A DNA stretch of 64,000 bases from Pseudaeromonas sp041441555. Its GTDB lineage: Bacteria; Pseudomonadota; Gammaproteobacteria; Enterobacterales; Aeromonadaceae. How positions within the stretch are numbered: the first letter of the stretch is position 1; each line of letters begins with the position of its first letter. Below, piece after piece: positions 1 to 9,052 of this stretch. The position numbers and the translations under genes were made by a program. The stretch spans positions 14,574 through 78,573 of the forward strand of contig JASDSW010000039.1 of NCBI GenBank assembly GCA_041441555.1, written 5' to 3'. Under the pieces are notes generated by a model, which worked only from the letters and a program-made list of their open reading frames with translations, was not told the origin of the DNA and did not search any database.

Positions 1-2137
1 AGGCATCTTTCGCCTCGTTGGTGGTGCCGGTTTTCCCTGCGATATCGCTGCGGCCCAGCTCCTTGGCGGCTCGCCAACCCGTTCCCATCCAACCTGCATT
101 CATGCCGCGATCCCGTCCACCGAAGATGGCGCTGTGCATGGCTTCGGAGACCAGAAAGGCATTGGCATGGCTGATGATCTGCGGTGCCAGATCCGCGGCG
201 ACATCCAGCGGGATCTCACTGTTGGCGCTGCTTTGTGCGCCACTGATCGGATTGTCGGTGGCGGCGGTTTGCGCCAGCTGATTGGCGCAGGTGTCACAGG
301 CACGCTTGGGTTTGGCTTCATAGAGGATGTTGCCCTGCGAATCCTCTACTCGAGTGATGAAATAGGGCTCGACTTTGAATCCACCGTTGGCGATGGCGGC
401 GTAGCCGGTGACCATCTCCATGGGCGAGACTTCGATGGCTCCCAAGGCCAGAGCCTCGTTGCGTTGCTCTGGTTTCACATCAAAGCCAAACAGACGCAGG
501 TGGTCCATCAGCTTGCCGATGCCGATGCTGCGCAACAGGCGCACTGAGACGACGTTTTTGGAGCGAGCGAGCGCTTCACGCAGGGTAATGGGGCCGTCAT
601 AGACCGGAGGCGAGTTTTTGGGGCTCCAGACTGAACCGCTTCCCGTGTCCCATTGGTTGATGGGGGCGTCGTTCACCAAGGAGGCGAGGGTAAAGCCGGA
701 GTTGAAGGCCGCTGAATAGATGAAGGGTTTGATATTTGACCCGGCTTGACGTCTGGCCTGGTCAACCCGGTTGAACTTGCTCTGCTCGAAGCTAAAACCA
801 CCGACCAGCGCTTCAATCGCGCCGTCCTGCGGATTCAGCGCCACGAAGGCGGCGTTCACATCCGGTATCTGCACCAGTCGCAACTGGGTATCGTCTACCG
901 GCCAAACCCAAATCAGATCGCCGACGTGGAGTATGTCAGCGGCTCGACGGGGAGCGGCGCCTTGTCGTTCATCGGTGATGAAGCTGCGGGCCCATTTCAT
1001 GCCATCCCAGTTGATGGTGCCTTCAAGCCCACCCTTGATCACGATATCGGCTTGTTTATCGCGAAGACGGGTGACGACAGCAGGCTCAAAAGGATCACTA
1101 CTAGACAGGTCGGTCAGATACTCGTAGATCTTATCGTTACTCCAGGCCGGCTCTTTGGACTGCCACAGGCGCTTTTCGGCGCCTCGGTAACCGTGACGGG
1201 TGTCGTAGTCCATGAGCCCTTGGAATACCGCATCATCAGCCGCTTTTTGCATCTTGGCGGACACTGTGGTGTAGACATTGAACCCCTTGGTGTAGGCGTC
1301 GTCACCATACTTTTCGACCATGAACTTACGCACCATTTCACCGATATAGGCCGCATTCAGTACTATGTCGGCTCCATGATACCGAGTCGCTATCGGTTCT
1401 TTTTTGGCATTCTCGTATTGTTCCTGGGTAATTTTCCCAAGTTCTAACATGCGACCCAATACCACATTGCGCCGCGCTTGGGCTCGTTGTGGTGAGCGGA
1501 TAGGGTTGAGCAGTGATGGCGCCTTGGGGAGGCCAGCAATAACGGCAATTTCGCCCAGAGTTAATTGATCGACCCGTTTTCCGTAATAGACTTGCGCAGC
1601 TGCTCCGACACCAAATGCACGATAACCCAAGGGGATTTTATTGAGATAAAGCTCAAGTATTTCATCCTTACTCAGCTCTTTTTCAATATGCCAGGCAAGA
1701 AATACCTCTTTGACTTTTCTCATCAGCGTTTTTTCACGGCTCAAAAAGAAATTTCGAGCGACCTGTTGAGTGATGGTACTGGCTCCTTGGCGCATCTGGC
1801 CTGTGGTCAGCCAGACCACGCCGGCACGCAGGATCCCGATAGGATCGATCCCGGGGTGTTCGTAGAATCGCGAGTCTTCGATGGCAAGGAATGCATCCAG
1901 CATCGGCTGCGGGATGTCGGCAATTTTCAGCGGAATACGGCGCATTTCACCATATTCTGCGATCAAGGCATCATCCGAACTGTAAATCCGTAATGGCGTT
2001 TCAAGTGAGGCTTCGCGTAAACTTGTCACATCAGGCAAACTACTCTCTAAAGTGAAGTAAAAAGCCGAAATCCCTGCTATACCCAAGGCAGCGAAGAACA
2101 GACCGAGCCAAAACAGGCGATTAAGCCATTTGAGCAT
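1..2137 (-). CDS. mrcA: Penicillin-binding protein 1A, C-terminal end cut by window
   Basis: Bifunctional class A penicillin-binding protein that polymerises and cross-links peptidoglycan on the outer face of the inner membrane. About 712 codons are present; the stop lies beyond position 1. A short cytoplasmic tail and one membrane segment (residues about 8-30) come first. The glycosyltransferase domain follows, with its catalytic glutamate near residue 87 in EDSRFYEHPG. The transpeptidase domain shows the SxxK motif as SNIK, the SxN motif as SKN and, at the window edge, KTGTT. The start is the ATG at 2137-2135. The gene is divergent from pilM, a neighbourhood shared by many gammaproteobacteria. 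The family assignment is secure; only the extreme C-terminus is unseen. Confidence 0.96.
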   Translation of the reverse strand, partial: MLKWLNRLFWLGLFFAALGIAGISAFYFTLESSLPDVTSLREASLETPLRIYSSDDALIAEYGEMRRIPLKIADIPQPMLDAFLAIEDSRFYEHPGIDPIGILRAGVVWLTTGQMRQGASTITQQVARNFFLSREKTLMRKVKEVFLAWHIEKELSKDEILELYLNKIPLGYRAFGVGAAAQVYYGKRVDQLTLGEIAVIAGLPKAPSLLNPIRSPQRAQARRNVVLGRMLELGKITQEQYENAKKEPIATRYHGADIVLNAAYIGEMVRKFMVEKYGDDAYTKGFNVYTTVSAKMQKAADDAVFQGLMDYDTRHGYRGAEKRLWQSKEPAWSNDKIYEYLTDLSSSDPFEPAVVTRLRDKQADIVIKGGLEGTINWDGMKWARSFITDERQGAAPRRAADILHVGDLIWVWPVDDTQLRLVQIPDVNAAFVALNPQDGAIEALVGGFSFEQSKFNRVDQARRQAGSNIKPFIYSAAFNSGFTLASLVNDAPINQWDTGSGSVWSPKNSPPVYDGPITLREALARSKNVVSVRLLRSIGIGKLMDHLRLFGFDVKPEQRNEALALGAIEVSPMEMVTGYAAIANGGFKVEPYFITRVEDSQGNILYEAKPKRACDTCANQLAQTAATDNPISGAQSSANSEIPLDVAADLAPQIISHANAFLVSEAMHSAIFGGRDRGMNAGWMGTGWRAAKELGRSDIAGKTGTTNEAKDA

Positions 2138-2309
2138 GTTTGATCATCCAATTAGAGAGAATCGCTTGAAGTGCTCGGTAGTATATTTGTTAAGTAGCTC
2201 AAATTCGAGCGTTTTGGTTGCTACTCTCCTGTAGTGTTGAGCTCTGGTTCTGTATAGGATTGCAGTACAAAATAATATTCAATTGTCCCCTAACCGCACG
2301 GATGCATTT

Positions 2310-3377
2310 ATGTTTGGTTTTACAAATCAAGGCAGTTTGTTTCCCATGATCGGGATTGACTTTGGTAGCCAGACCATCAAAGCCGTGGTGATCTCTGGCA
2401 AGCCGGGTCGTTTCCAAATCGATGCGTGCATCGAGGTGTTGACTCCGAAAGGGAGTTTGGTCGATTATCAGATGCAGGACGTTGAGAAAATCTCTCAATC
2501 GGTCAAGCAGTTGGTCAAACTGCTGCCGAGTCGTTTGCGTTTTGCGGCCACAGCTGTTTCTGGTTCCAATGTGATTACCAAGGTCACTCAGGTCGATAAC
2601 AAAATGACCGAAGGAGAGCTTGAGAGTCATATCGAGATGGAGGCCGAACAGCTGATCCCTTTCCCTCTGGATGAAATCAGCCTCGACTTCGAAGTGCTGG
2701 GGCCTAATCTGACCGATCCGACCCGTAATGATGTACTGGTCAGCGCTGCACGGACCGACAGTATCACCAGCCGTGTCACGACACTACAAGACTCCGGACT
2801 TCAGGTGAAAGTGGTCGATGTGGGCCTGCATGCGTTGGGACGCGCCGTGGTTGCGCTTCTCCCTGAGTTGGAGACTGCCCGAGCTCAGTCTGTTTGCGCT
2901 TTGGTCGATATCGGGGCTATGTCATTGACTTTTGGCGTCATGGTGAATGGCGAAATTGTCTACTCTCGCCTGCAGAGTTTTGGTGGCGACAACTTTACGC
3001 AATCCATCGCCTCTTTTTACAACCTTCCTCAGGACGAAGCGGAGCGCACCAAGGTGCAAGGCCGCCTACCTGCAGATGCGGACATGGATGTGCTGGCCCC
3101 CTACATTACACTGCTCATACAGCAGATCCGCCGGAATATTCAGCTTTTCTGTAGCTCTTCAGGCCACCATGAAGTAGACCTCTTGGTTCTCTCTGGTGGG
3201 GGCAGTTTGATCCCGGGCTTGGCTGAACAACTGGCAATGGAGTTGCAGATTGAGGTGAAACATCCGGATCCTTTCAATGTCAGCCCCAAACATCGGAGTG
3301 AGTTTGTCAAACATGGTGCCAAGTACATGACTGCACTAGGATTGGCGTTGCGGAGCTTTGTGCCATGTCAAATATAA
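2310..3377 (+). CDS. pilM: Type IV pilus assembly protein PilM (TapM)
   Basis: Actin-like cytoplasmic ATP-binding protein that docks on the N-terminal tail of PilN and links the pilus motor to the inner-membrane alignment complex. The product is 355 aa. The phosphate-1 loop is visible as GIDFGSQTIK near the N-terminus, and the later LSGGGSLIPG segment matches the adenosine-binding part of the actin fold. I chose the ATG at 2310; an in-frame TTG at 2283 would add nine residues without family support, and an ATG at 2346 is also possible. It is the first gene of pilMNOPQ and its 3' end overlaps pilN by 13 bases, which suggests translational coupling. Confidence 0.95.
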   Translation: MFGFTNQGSLFPMIGIDFGSQTIKAVVISGKPGRFQIDACIEVLTPKGSLVDYQMQDVEKISQSVKQLVKLLPSRLRFAATAVSGSNVITKVTQVDNKMTEGELESHIEMEAEQLIPFPLDEISLDFEVLGPNLTDPTRNDVLVSAARTDSITSRVTTLQDSGLQVKVVDVGLHALGRAVVALLPELETARAQSVCALVDIGAMSLTFGVMVNGEIVYSRLQSFGGDNFTQSIASFYNLPQDEAERTKVQGRLPADADMDVLAPYITLLIQQIRRNIQLFCSSSGHHEVDLLVLSGGGSLIPGLAEQLAMELQIEVKHPDPFNVSPKHRSEFVKHGAKYMTALGLALRSFVPCQI

Positions 3378-3970
3378 ATCTGCTGCCTTGGCGAGAGGCA
3401 TCAAAACGTCGCCAAAAACGACTTTTTTTAGGTGTGTTGGGGATCGCTGCAGTTTTAGCGTTGAGTCTGGTGCTGCTGGTTGACTTCATCTATCAAAAGG
3501 CTGCTGAGAACCAGGAGCGGCGTAATCAATATCTGCAGGGTGAGATTACTCAACTAGATGCGCGTATCGGTGAGATCAACAAACTCAAAAAGCGGCGTAG
3601 TGATCTGATTGAGCGTATGCAGTTGATCGATCGTTTACAGCAGAGCCGCAATCAGGCTGTACACCTTTATAATGATCTACCGGCTCTGGTGACAACCGGG
3701 GTCTATCTGGACTCGTTCGCTGTCAAGGCGGGGCAGGTTGATGTGGTTGGCCGTACCGAAGCTCACAGCCGCGTGGCCAGCATGGTTCGCTTGATCGACA
3801 AAAGCGGTTGGCTTGGCCAAACCAGCATCAGCTCAATCTTTGCCACCGCGGGGGCCGATAAAGATAAGGGGCAAACCATCGCCCTGAGTCAGTTTTCGAT
3901 GATGTTCAAGATTTTGAGTAATGACCTTGCCCAAACGGACGCCACTCATAAGCAGGAGAGCCGTCAATGA
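3365..3970 (+). CDS. pilN: Type IV pilus inner-membrane protein PilN (TapN)
   Basis: Bitopic inner-membrane protein of 201 aa and part of the PilMNOP alignment complex. It begins with the hallmark MSNINLLPWR, whose NLLPWR is the PilM-binding tail. One membrane segment follows (residues about 22-41), then a coiled-coil stretch and a periplasmic ferredoxin-like domain. The ATG overlaps the end of pilM, and the stop overlaps the pilO start (ATGA). The identification rests on the N-terminal motif, the size and the gene order, and is secure. Confidence 0.95.
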   Translation: MSNINLLPWREASKRRQKRLFLGVLGIAAVLALSLVLLVDFIYQKAAENQERRNQYLQGEITQLDARIGEINKLKKRRSDLIERMQLIDRLQQSRNQAVHLYNDLPALVTTGVYLDSFAVKAGQVDVVGRTEAHSRVASMVRLIDKSGWLGQTSISSIFATAGADKDKGQTIALSQFSMMFKILSNDLAQTDATHKQESRQ

Positions 3971-4584
3971 ACCTGCAAGAACTAAACGAGCTTGATTTTA
4001 ATGACATCGGCCTTTGGCCCACGCCGGTCAAGATTGCCATGATCGTCATTGTTTTTGTGTTGATCGCGGTCGGTGGTTACGTCTACTTCATCGCGGATTC
4101 TATCGCCGCGTTGGATACCAGCCGGAATAAGGAGACTGAACTGAAAGTTCAGTTCGAAATGAAAGCCGCATTGGCTAGCAATCTGGAGGCTTATAAGCAG
4201 CAGATGGTCGAGTTGGAAGGGTTGTTGCAGGCACAATTGCGACAACTTCCTAACAAGAATGAAGTTGCTGGTCTGCTGGATGACATCAGCTTTATCGCGA
4301 TGGACAACGGTCTGAAGTTGCTGCGCATCAACTGGGAGCCTGAAATTCAACATGAGTTCTCAACCGAGCTGCCGATGCGAATCGAATTATCTGGTTCATA
4401 TAGTCAGTTGGGTAAGTTCACCTCGGATGTGGCCGCGCTGCCCCGGATCGTCATTCTGGATAGTTTCACGACGGTCCGCGAGAAGGAGAGCGGTGATTTG
4501 CTGATGAGCATGCTGGCCAAGACCTATCGGTACAATGAGAAGAATGCTAAGACGAAGATGGCTAAAGCAAAGGGGAGAAACTGA
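3967..4584 (+). CDS. pilO: Type IV pilus inner-membrane protein PilO (TapO)
   Basis: A 205-aa bitopic protein that pairs with PilN in the periplasm and helps transmit motor action to the secretin. It has a cytoplasmic N-terminal stretch, one membrane segment (residues about 20-40), a coiled coil (about 44-95) containing ELEGLLQAQLRQLPNKNEV, then a globular domain. Its start overlaps the pilN stop and its stop shares one base with the pilP ATG at 4584, so the five genes are packed as one operon. Position between pilN and pilP supports the call. Confidence 0.95.
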   Translation: MNLQELNELDFNDIGLWPTPVKIAMIVIVFVLIAVGGYVYFIADSIAALDTSRNKETELKVQFEMKAALASNLEAYKQQMVELEGLLQAQLRQLPNKNEVAGLLDDISFIAMDNGLKLLRINWEPEIQHEFSTELPMRIELSGSYSQLGKFTSDVAALPRIVILDSFTTVREKESGDLLMSMLAKTYRYNEKNAKTKMAKAKGRN

Positions 4585-5102
4585 TGAAACGTTTATGTCT
4601 CTCCATGGTGATGCTCAGCCTGTTAGGCGCATGTTCCAACAGTGATGAACTGCAAGATTATGTGACCCAGGTGAAGAGTCGCCCTGCTCTGCCGATTGAA
4701 CCTTTGCCGGTTATCAAGAATTTTGAGGCGATGAAGTTCAATCCATCAACTTCGCGAACTCCATTTGCCGAGCCACAGCCTGAGTTGGCTTCACCCACTC
4801 AGATCACCAAGAAAAATTGTATCCAGCCGGATGCGGGACGGGTCAAAGAGCCTTTGGAGCAGTTTTCCTTAGATAATCTATCCATGCGGGGAACCATGGG
4901 CATCAACGGCCGCCTGTGGGCTTTGATCAACTCCAGTGAGGGGGAGGTCTATCGTGTCGCTACTGGGCAATATATGGGGCTGAATCATGGCCAGGTCACA
5001 TCGATAAAACCTGACTCAGTTGAGCTTCAGGAGATTGTTCCGGATGGGAAGGGTTGTTGGTCGAAGAGAACAACCAAGTTGAATATTTTGGTAGCAGAAT
5101 AA
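4584..5102 (+). CDS. pilP: Type IV pilus lipoprotein PilP (TapP)
   Basis: Inner-membrane lipoprotein of 172 aa that bridges PilNO and the secretin PilQ. The signal peptide ends in the lipobox LGAC, giving a lipidated Cys at about residue 17. A flexible proline-rich linker follows, and then the C-terminal homology domain (around MRGTMGING and WALINSSEGEVYRV) that contacts PilQ. There are two further cysteines. It directly precedes pilQ. Confidence 0.94.
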   Translation: MKRLCLSMVMLSLLGACSNSDELQDYVTQVKSRPALPIEPLPVIKNFEAMKFNPSTSRTPFAEPQPELASPTQITKKNCIQPDAGRVKEPLEQFSLDNLSMRGTMGINGRLWALINSSEGEVYRVATGQYMGLNHGQVTSIKPDSVELQEIVPDGKGCWSKRTTKLNILVAE

Positions 5103-5125
5103 GTCTCGCAGGCAGGAAACGGATT

Positions 5126-7255
5126 ATGAATCAACAAAAATCAAGGATCGGACAATTCGTCATGCTGGCAGCTTTGGCTGGCATCTGGCTGCCTGCTGAA
5201 GCATCAACTCGGCTTGAGCAAATCAAGGTGAATCCCTTGATGGCTGGACAGTTGCAGTTGGAACTCAGTTTTGATCAGCCAGTTAGTTCATTTGTCGATC
5301 GACTCAAGTATCAGCCGAACCAATTAGTCGTTCAGGTCGCTGATTCCAGCTCATCCATGCCCATGAGTCAGATCCCGGTCGAGCGGCAGGGGGTTCAAAA
5401 GGTCAATGTTGTGCCCAATGGCACTGGCCTTGATGTCTTGGTCGATCTGAAACAACTGATGCCGTATCAGATTACTCAGTCGGGTAATTCACTGCTGGTG
5501 ACCCTGGGTCAACAACAAGCGGATGCTGCGGTTCCTGCCGCTGCACCGGCGGTGACGCCGGTGGCTGCCGTGCCAGCCAAGGCTGCGCCTTTGAATCAGG
5601 ACAGTACTGCTAGCAATATCGCTGTCATCAACCGAATCAAGAGCATCGATTTCCGCCGGGGGAAGGATGGTCAAGGGCAGTTGATGGTTGGCTTGGACAA
5701 TTCATCCGCAGCCGTTGACATCAGCCGTCGCGGTAGTCATGTCGTTGCCAAGTTCCATGCGACAGGGGTTGCTGATGAGCTGGTGGCTCTGATGGATGTC
5801 ACTGATTTTGCAACGCCGGTGAGCAAGGTGGATGTCTCCAAGCAGGGCAAAGATATCGTCCTGGATCTGGCGGTAACGGGGGCATTTGATTACCGTTATG
5901 ATCAGTCACAAAACCTCTTTGTCGTCGAAGTCGCTCCGCAGAAGGTGGCTGCAGTTGCGGCCAAGGATGGCAAGCCCGATGCGCAAAAAGTGAAGTACCA
6001 GGGCAAACCGATCTCGTTGAACTTCCAGGATGTTCCCGTTCGAACTGTCCTGCAGTTGATTGCCGATTTCAACAACTTCAACCTAGTCACGACGGATTCT
6101 GTCGCGGGTAACATTACTCTGCGTCTGGATGGGGTACCTTGGGAGCAGGCGCTTGATACGGTACTCAAGGTCAAGGGACTGGATAAGCGTCTGGAAGGCA
6201 ATATCCTGCTGGTCGCTCCCGCCCAAGAGATTGCCGATCGTGAACGGCAGAGCCTGGAAAGTAAAAAAGAAGTTGCCAAGCTGGAGCCCCTAGTCACCGA
6301 GTATATTCAGATCAACTATGCCAAGGCGGGAGAGGTCGCGGCACTGCTGTCGGCGGACGAGAAGACCCGACTCCTGTCTGATCGAGGTGCCGTGAGCGTC
6401 GATGATAGAACCAATACCCTGCTGGTCAAGGATACCGCCGAGGTAATCGACCACATCAAGCGGATGCTGGATGTGCTGGATATCCCGGTCAAGCAGGTGG
6501 TCATTGAGGCTCGCATGGTCACCATCGATGACGGCGTCGATGAGGAGTTGGGGGTTCGTTGGGGTGTGACCAAGAGCAGTGGCGATGGTTCTACCTCCGG
6601 GACGATTGAAGGTAATGATACCGTGTCCGAGGATGGTTCTGTGACCCGTGGTAATGTCAACAATCGGTTGAATGTAAACTTACCGACTGCTGATGCGGCG
6701 GGCAGCATCGCCTTCCAAGTCGCCAAGCTGGCCGATGGTACCTTGTTGGATTTGGAACTCAGTGCGCTGGAAACCGAAAACAAAGCGGAGATCATTGCTA
6801 GCCCGCGAGTGACGACGGCTAACCAGAAAGAAGCCATCATCGAGCAAGGTACCGAGTTTCCAAGCAACAGCTCGTCATCGAGCGGTGCAACGACCGTAGA
6901 GTGGAAGAAGGCCGTATTGAGTTTGAAGGTGACGCCGCATATCACCCCGGATAACCGCGTGATTCTCGATCTGACTGTCACGCAAGATACCTTGGGTAAG
7001 GAAGTCAAGACGGGTACGGGTACTGGTACCGCGATCAACACCCAGCAGATTAGCACTCAGGTGCTGGTGGACAATGGTGAAACCCTGGTGCTCGGCGGTA
7101 TCTATCAGCAGACCATCAAGAAGGACGTCACCAAGGTACCGTTGCTGGGTGATATCCCTGGGGTTGGTGTCCTGTTCCGGAACACATCGGAGTCGAATAC
7201 CAAGCGCGAGCTGCTGATCTTCGTGACACCGAAGATCGTGGTCGAATCCATCTAA
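5126..7255 (+). CDS. pilQ: Type IV pilus secretin PilQ (TapQ)
   Basis: Outer-membrane secretin of 709 aa through which the pilus passes. Visible parts are a signal peptide (cleavage near AEA), two AMIN-type peptidoglycan-binding domains separated by an Ala/Pro-rich linker (about residues 130-155), an STN/N0 domain (LNFQDVPVRTVLQLIAD), an N1 domain, and the C-terminal secretin domain with the VLVDNGETLVLGGIY signature. A Ser-rich loop (SNSSSSSGA) precedes the secretin core. The ATG at 5126 was chosen because it starts a clean signal peptide after a Shine-Dalgarno-like AGGAAA; an upstream in-frame start at 5054 would lie inside pilP. A strong terminator follows. Confidence 0.95.
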   Translation: MNQQKSRIGQFVMLAALAGIWLPAEASTRLEQIKVNPLMAGQLQLELSFDQPVSSFVDRLKYQPNQLVVQVADSSSSMPMSQIPVERQGVQKVNVVPNGTGLDVLVDLKQLMPYQITQSGNSLLVTLGQQQADAAVPAAAPAVTPVAAVPAKAAPLNQDSTASNIAVINRIKSIDFRRGKDGQGQLMVGLDNSSAAVDISRRGSHVVAKFHATGVADELVALMDVTDFATPVSKVDVSKQGKDIVLDLAVTGAFDYRYDQSQNLFVVEVAPQKVAAVAAKDGKPDAQKVKYQGKPISLNFQDVPVRTVLQLIADFNNFNLVTTDSVAGNITLRLDGVPWEQALDTVLKVKGLDKRLEGNILLVAPAQEIADRERQSLESKKEVAKLEPLVTEYIQINYAKAGEVAALLSADEKTRLLSDRGAVSVDDRTNTLLVKDTAEVIDHIKRMLDVLDIPVKQVVIEARMVTIDDGVDEELGVRWGVTKSSGDGSTSGTIEGNDTVSEDGSVTRGNVNNRLNVNLPTADAAGSIAFQVAKLADGTLLDLELSALETENKAEIIASPRVTTANQKEAIIEQGTEFPSNSSSSSGATTVEWKKAVLSLKVTPHITPDNRVILDLTVTQDTLGKEVKTGTGTGTAINTQQISTQVLVDNGETLVLGGIYQQTIKKDVTKVPLLGDIPGVGVLFRNTSESNTKRELLIFVTPKIVVESI

Positions 7256-7277
7256 TGTTCCTGCGATGGGATTGAGC

Positions 7278-7306
7278 AAAAACCCGGCGTTAGCCGGGTT
7301 TTTTTA
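7278..7306 (+). terminator. Rho-independent terminator after pilQ
   Basis: A GC-rich hairpin (ACCCGGC, loop GTTA, GCCGGGT) is followed by seven or more T. It closes the pilMNOPQ operon. A-rich flanking bases could let it work in both directions. Confidence 0.9.
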
Positions 7307-7313
7307 TGTCCGG

Positions 7314-7342
7314 TTGCCATCATCTGGTGGCTGCTGCATAAT
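7314..7342 (+). promoter_or_regulatory. Candidate sigma-70 promoter for aroK-aroB-damX
   Basis: TTGCCA at 7314-7319 and CATAAT at 7337-7342 are separated by exactly 17 bases. The pair lies 90 bases before the aroK ATG and just after the pilQ terminator. No transcript data support it. Confidence 0.5.
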
Positions 7343-7431
7343 TCCTCGTCCAGTTTCGAACGTTAGGGATTTTTTGTCCTGGGTTCCCGCCACTAATGCG
7401 GGCAGGTTTGTTTTGACTATTGACGAATAAA

Positions 7432-7950
7432 ATGGCTGAAAAACGCAATATTTTCCTTGTGGGCCCCATGGGGGCAGGTAAGAGCACTATCGGTAAACAC
7501 CTCGCAGATCAATTGCATATGGAGTTCTACGACTCGGATGTTGAGATCGAGCGTCGGACAGGAGCTGATATCGCCTGGGTATTTGATGTTGAAGGCGAAG
7601 AGGGCTTCCGCAAACGGGAAGAACAGGTCATCGGTGACCTGACGGAGCTGCAAGGCATTGTCTTGGCGACCGGTGGTGGTGCCATTAAGAGTCCTCAAAC
7701 GCGTAATCGTCTCTCTGCCCGCGGCATAGTGGTATACCTTGAGACACCCATTGAGAAGCAGTTTGCGCGAACCCAGCGTGACAAGCGTCGCCCCCTGTTG
7801 CAGACCGAAGAGGATCCGCGCGATGTTTTGATTCGTCTGGCCGAAGAGCGTGAACCTCTCTACCAAGAAGTCGCGGATTATGTCGTCCGAACCGATGAAC
7901 AGAGTGCCAAGTTGGTTGCCAATCAGATTGCGCAATTGCTAGGTCTGTAA
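7432..7950 (+). CDS. aroK: Shikimate kinase I
   Basis: Phosphorylates shikimate to shikimate 3-phosphate in the cytoplasm, the fifth step of chorismate synthesis. The product is 172 aa, the usual AroK length. It shows the P-loop GPMGAGKST near residue 12, the substrate-binding DSD motif (YDSDVEIERR), GGG in LATGGGAIKS, and the lid segment RDKRRPLL. The ATG at 7432 gives the normal MAEKRNIFLVG start; a TTG at 7420 is less likely. aroB follows after 19 bases. Confidence 0.97.
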   Translation: MAEKRNIFLVGPMGAGKSTIGKHLADQLHMEFYDSDVEIERRTGADIAWVFDVEGEEGFRKREEQVIGDLTELQGIVLATGGGAIKSPQTRNRLSARGIVVYLETPIEKQFARTQRDKRRPLLQTEEDPRDVLIRLAEEREPLYQEVADYVVRTDEQSAKLVANQIAQLLGL

Positions 7951-7969
7951 TTTTTCCAACGGAGCAGCC

Positions 7970-9052
7970 ATGGAACGGTTGAATGTAGACCTCGCTGACA
8001 GAAGTTATCCTATTTCCATTGGTTCTGGCCTGTTAAGCCACTCAGAGCTGTTTTCTCACGGGATTCGTGGGCGCCGGGTCATGGTGGTGAGCAATGAAAC
8101 TGTCGCCCCACTGTACTTGGAGCGGGTGCAACAGACGCTAACAGGCTATCAGGTTGACACCTGCATTCTGCCGGACGGTGAAGCCTACAAAAATCTGGAT
8201 AGTTTCAATCAGATCATGACGGCTCTGCTCGAGGGCCGACATGGGCGCGATACGACCCTGGTGGCTCTCGGTGGTGGTGTGATTGGTGACCTAGTTGGCT
8301 TTGCGGCAGCCAGTTATCAGCGGGGCATCCCTTTTATCCAGATCCCGACGACCCTGCTGTCGCAGGTCGATTCATCTGTGGGCGGCAAGACGGGGGTCAA
8401 TCACCCGTTGGGTAAGAACATGATTGGCGCCTTTTATCAACCCAAGGCCGTCATCATAGATACCGATTGCCTGACGACTCTGCCGTCTCGTGAACTGTCG
8501 GCGGGAATGGCCGAAGTAATCAAATATGGCATCATCTGGGATGCAGACTTTTTTACTTGGCTGGAGCGCCATATGGGTGGACTGATGGCTCTGGAGAGCC
8601 ATCTACTGATCCAGGCGATCCTCAAGTGCTGCAGCATCAAAGCCGAGGTGGTGTCGCAAGATGAAACCGAGACCGGGGTCCGCGCCTTGTTGAATCTGGG
8701 GCATACCTTTGGTCACGCCATTGAGGCCGAGCAAGGATATGGCAATTGGCTGCACGGGGAAGCCGTGGCGGCTGGCACCCTGCTGGCGTCGCAAACGTCG
8801 CTGCGTCTGGGTCTGTTGACCCCGGAACAATTGGTGCGGATCCGGAACTTGCATCTGGCGGCTAACCTGCCGGTGCTGGCACCGGCGGAGATGGATTACG
8901 CCGCCTTCATCCAGCACATGATGCGGGATAAGAAGGTGCTGTCAGGGAAATTGCGTCTGGTGTTGCCGACGGATATCGGTCGCGCCGAAGTCTTCGCGGA
9001 TGTGCCAGAGTCCGTGCTGCAGACCGTCATCGAGATGGATCACCGGGCGTGA
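7970..9052 (+). CDS. aroB: 3-dehydroquinate synthase
   Basis: NAD- and metal-dependent enzyme that converts DAHP to 3-dehydroquinate, the second shikimate-pathway step. The 360-aa length fits the family. The NAD-binding segment ALGGGVIGDLVGFAA is present, as are the Lys-rich active-site segment DSSVGGKTGVNH and the metal ligands in LNLGHTFGHAIE and WLHGEAVAAG. The stop overlaps the GTG start of damX, so the two are probably translationally coupled. Confidence 0.97.
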   Translation: MERLNVDLADRSYPISIGSGLLSHSELFSHGIRGRRVMVVSNETVAPLYLERVQQTLTGYQVDTCILPDGEAYKNLDSFNQIMTALLEGRHGRDTTLVALGGGVIGDLVGFAAASYQRGIPFIQIPTTLLSQVDSSVGGKTGVNHPLGKNMIGAFYQPKAVIIDTDCLTTLPSRELSAGMAEVIKYGIIWDADFFTWLERHMGGLMALESHLLIQAILKCCSIKAEVVSQDETETGVRALLNLGHTFGHAIEAEQGYGNWLHGEAVAAGTLLASQTSLRLGLLTPEQLVRIRNLHLAANLPVLAPAEMDYAAFIQHMMRDKKVLSGKLRLVLPTDIGRAEVFADVPESVLQTVIEMDHRA

